A stretch of DNA of 6,566 bases from Patescibacteria group bacterium (GTDB lineage Bacteria; Patescibacteriota; Minisyncoccia; UBA9983): contig JAHJXC010000084.1 in NCBI GenBank assembly GCA_018827845.1, positions 1 to 6,566 on the forward strand, in the 5' to 3' direction. Made by a program: the position numbers and the translations under genes. The notes under the pieces are model-generated. The model was not told the DNA's origin. It saw only the letters and a list, made by a program, of their open reading frames with translations, and searched no databases. How positions within the stretch are numbered: position 1 is the stretch's first letter; each line of letters opens with the position of its first letter. Shown in pieces: positions 5,383 to 6,566 of the stretch.

Positions 5383-6566
5383 ATGAAATCACAAACCCTT
5401 TCGTATTTAGGAATCGCAGCAGTTATTGCTCTTTTTGTTGGCCTTTTCGGTTTTACTGTTGTAGCACCGACATTGACAGTTGCAAAAGAGCAAGCAAATA
5501 ACAATTTTACTCGTGTTCTCATTGGTTTTGACAAGCCGGTGGGAGCAAGCGAAAAGGCATTAGTACGTGCTCACGGTGGTAAAATCAAGTATAGCTACTC
5601 AATCGTGAATGCCGTTGCCGCGCAAGTGCCGGAATCGTCGCTCAACGGTCTTGCTCGCAATCCTCATGTGACGAGTATTGATATTGACGATCAGGTATAC
5701 GCGGTTGATATAGAACTCGATAACTCGTGGGGCGTAAAACACATTAAAAGCGGCGATGTTCATGCCACCTATAGCAACAAAGGTATGGGAGTAAAAATCG
5801 GCATTATTGATTCCGGTATTAACTACTATCACCCTGACTTAAATGATAACTTTGATCCTGCAAATCTTGGCTACGACTTTTATTACTACGACGATCCGAT
5901 GGATGTATATGGTCATGGGACACACGTCGCGGGTACCGCATGCGCCGAAGACAATGATAACGGCAACGTAGATCCAAAACTCGGCGTTGTGGGTGTTGCT
6001 CCTGAATGCAATCTTTATTCACTCCGCGTTCTAAATGAAGATGGCGTTGGTTACTGGAGTGATATTATTGCGGCAGTTGAGTGGTCAACAGGAGCGTTAA
6101 TGCAAATTGAAAATGTTTTTACCGGAGAAATATTGACGGTGCAAGGCGAGAAAATGGATGTCATCAACCTATCGCTTGGGCAATCTCGAGATCCGGGTAG
6201 CACCGTAAAGCAGGCATTTGATAATGCCGAAGCGCAGGGTGTTGTGATTGTTGCCGCCGCAGGAAACTCTGGTAATCTGAAAGGCAAAGGCAGTAACACA
6301 ATATATCCAGCGAATTTTGATTCGGTGATTGCAGTTGCGGCAACTGATTCATTGGATAATCGAGCCAGTTTTTCAAGTACCGGCGATAAAGTAGAACTTG
6401 CGGCACCCGGCGTAAATGTCTATTCATCTTGGAACGACAGTACCGACTATTATGGAAATCCAACAACGTGCAGAAACGGAAATATCAATGATTGTTATAA
6501 ATACGGTTCAGGCACATCAATGGCTTCACCACACGTTGCAGGAGTGGCGGCGTTGATTATTGCGGC
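5383..6566 (+). CDS. Secreted subtilisin-like serine protease (S8), 3' end outside window
   Basis: The frame stays open from ATG 5383 to the edge, giving 394 residues with no stop. Residues 1-34 are a signal peptide: K2, a hydrophobic core at about 8-28, and a possible cleavage after TVA (34). Residues about 42-107 form an inhibitor I9-type propeptide (TRVLIGFDKP to SIDIDDQVYA). The catalytic domain has D143 in IGIIDSGINYYHPDL, H178 in YGHGTHVAGTA, the oxyanion asparagine N295 in AAAGNSG, and S379 in GSGTSMASPHVAG. The triad is complete, so an active endopeptidase exported to the cell surface or medium is expected. About 20 extra residues (236-258) precede MDVINLSLG, and C363 and C371 could pair. 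Base composition is visibly higher in GC than upstream, and six of seven arginines use CGN codons (recJ: 7 of 24). The gene may therefore have a different origin. Any C-terminal anchor or sorting domain lies beyond the window. Confidence 0.96.
   Translation, partial: MKSQTLSYLGIAAVIALFVGLFGFTVVAPTLTVAKEQANNNFTRVLIGFDKPVGASEKALVRAHGGKIKYSYSIVNAVAAQVPESSLNGLARNPHVTSIDIDDQVYAVDIELDNSWGVKHIKSGDVHATYSNKGMGVKIGIIDSGINYYHPDLNDNFDPANLGYDFYYYDDPMDVYGHGTHVAGTACAEDNDNGNVDPKLGVVGVAPECNLYSLRVLNEDGVGYWSDIIAAVEWSTGALMQIENVFTGEILTVQGEKMDVINLSLGQSRDPGSTVKQAFDNAEAQGVVIVAAAGNSGNLKGKGSNTIYPANFDSVIAVAATDSLDNRASFSSTGDKVELAAPGVNVYSSWNDSTDYYGNPTTCRNGNINDCYKYGSGTSMASPHVAGVAALIIA

Noticed and set aside
5599..6466. Several minus-strand open frames opposite the protease
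   Set aside because: They are antisense to a gene with a complete catalytic triad; the peptides are rich in His, Arg and Ser or Pro and have no recognisable motifs.

Overview
The window looks like a chromosomal fragment from an AT-rich bacterium with compact genes. The best guess is a member of the Candidate Phyla Radiation (Patescibacteria, Parcubacteria-like). The reasons are short, tightly packed genes, frequent 4-base ATGA overlaps, weak or absent Shine-Dalgarno sequences, and a ComEC whose channel and nuclease-like domains are separate genes. TGA is used as a stop (HIT gene, comEC), so this is the standard bacterial code and not the UGA-glycine code of Gracilibacteria. The assignment is an inference; there is no rRNA or ribosomal protein here to anchor it.

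Layout. Bases 1-64 may hold the last codons of a plus-strand gene, converging on a minus-strand pair. That pair is a HIT-family nucleotide hydrolase (414-821) followed by a small one-pass membrane protein of unknown function (109-417). The HIT gene diverges from recJ across only 26 bases. A plus-strand cluster then runs almost without gaps: recJ (848-2524), an RNase HI-family gene (2529-2999), a ComEC channel protein (2983-4428) and a membrane-anchored metallo-beta-lactamase-fold protein (4425-5267) that supplies the domain missing from this ComEC. A spaced regulatory region (5268-5382) has a strong sigma70-type promoter, an inverted repeat lying between its -35 and -10 boxes, and a tandem 10-base repeat in the leader. 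It precedes a secreted subtilisin-like serine protease that runs off the window's right edge at 6566.

How the genes fit together. recJ, rnh, comEC and the MBL gene read as one transcription unit for taking up DNA and handling single-stranded DNA or RNA-DNA hybrids. ComEC would pass one strand inward, the anchored MBL protein could act on DNA outside, and RecJ (5'-3' single-strand exonuclease) and the RNase H could act in the cytoplasm. The protease gene is distinct in every respect: its own promoter, higher GC, different arginine codons and an extracellular product. It is best treated as a separate, possibly acquired, unit. No tRNA, rRNA, CRISPR array or insertion sequence was seen.
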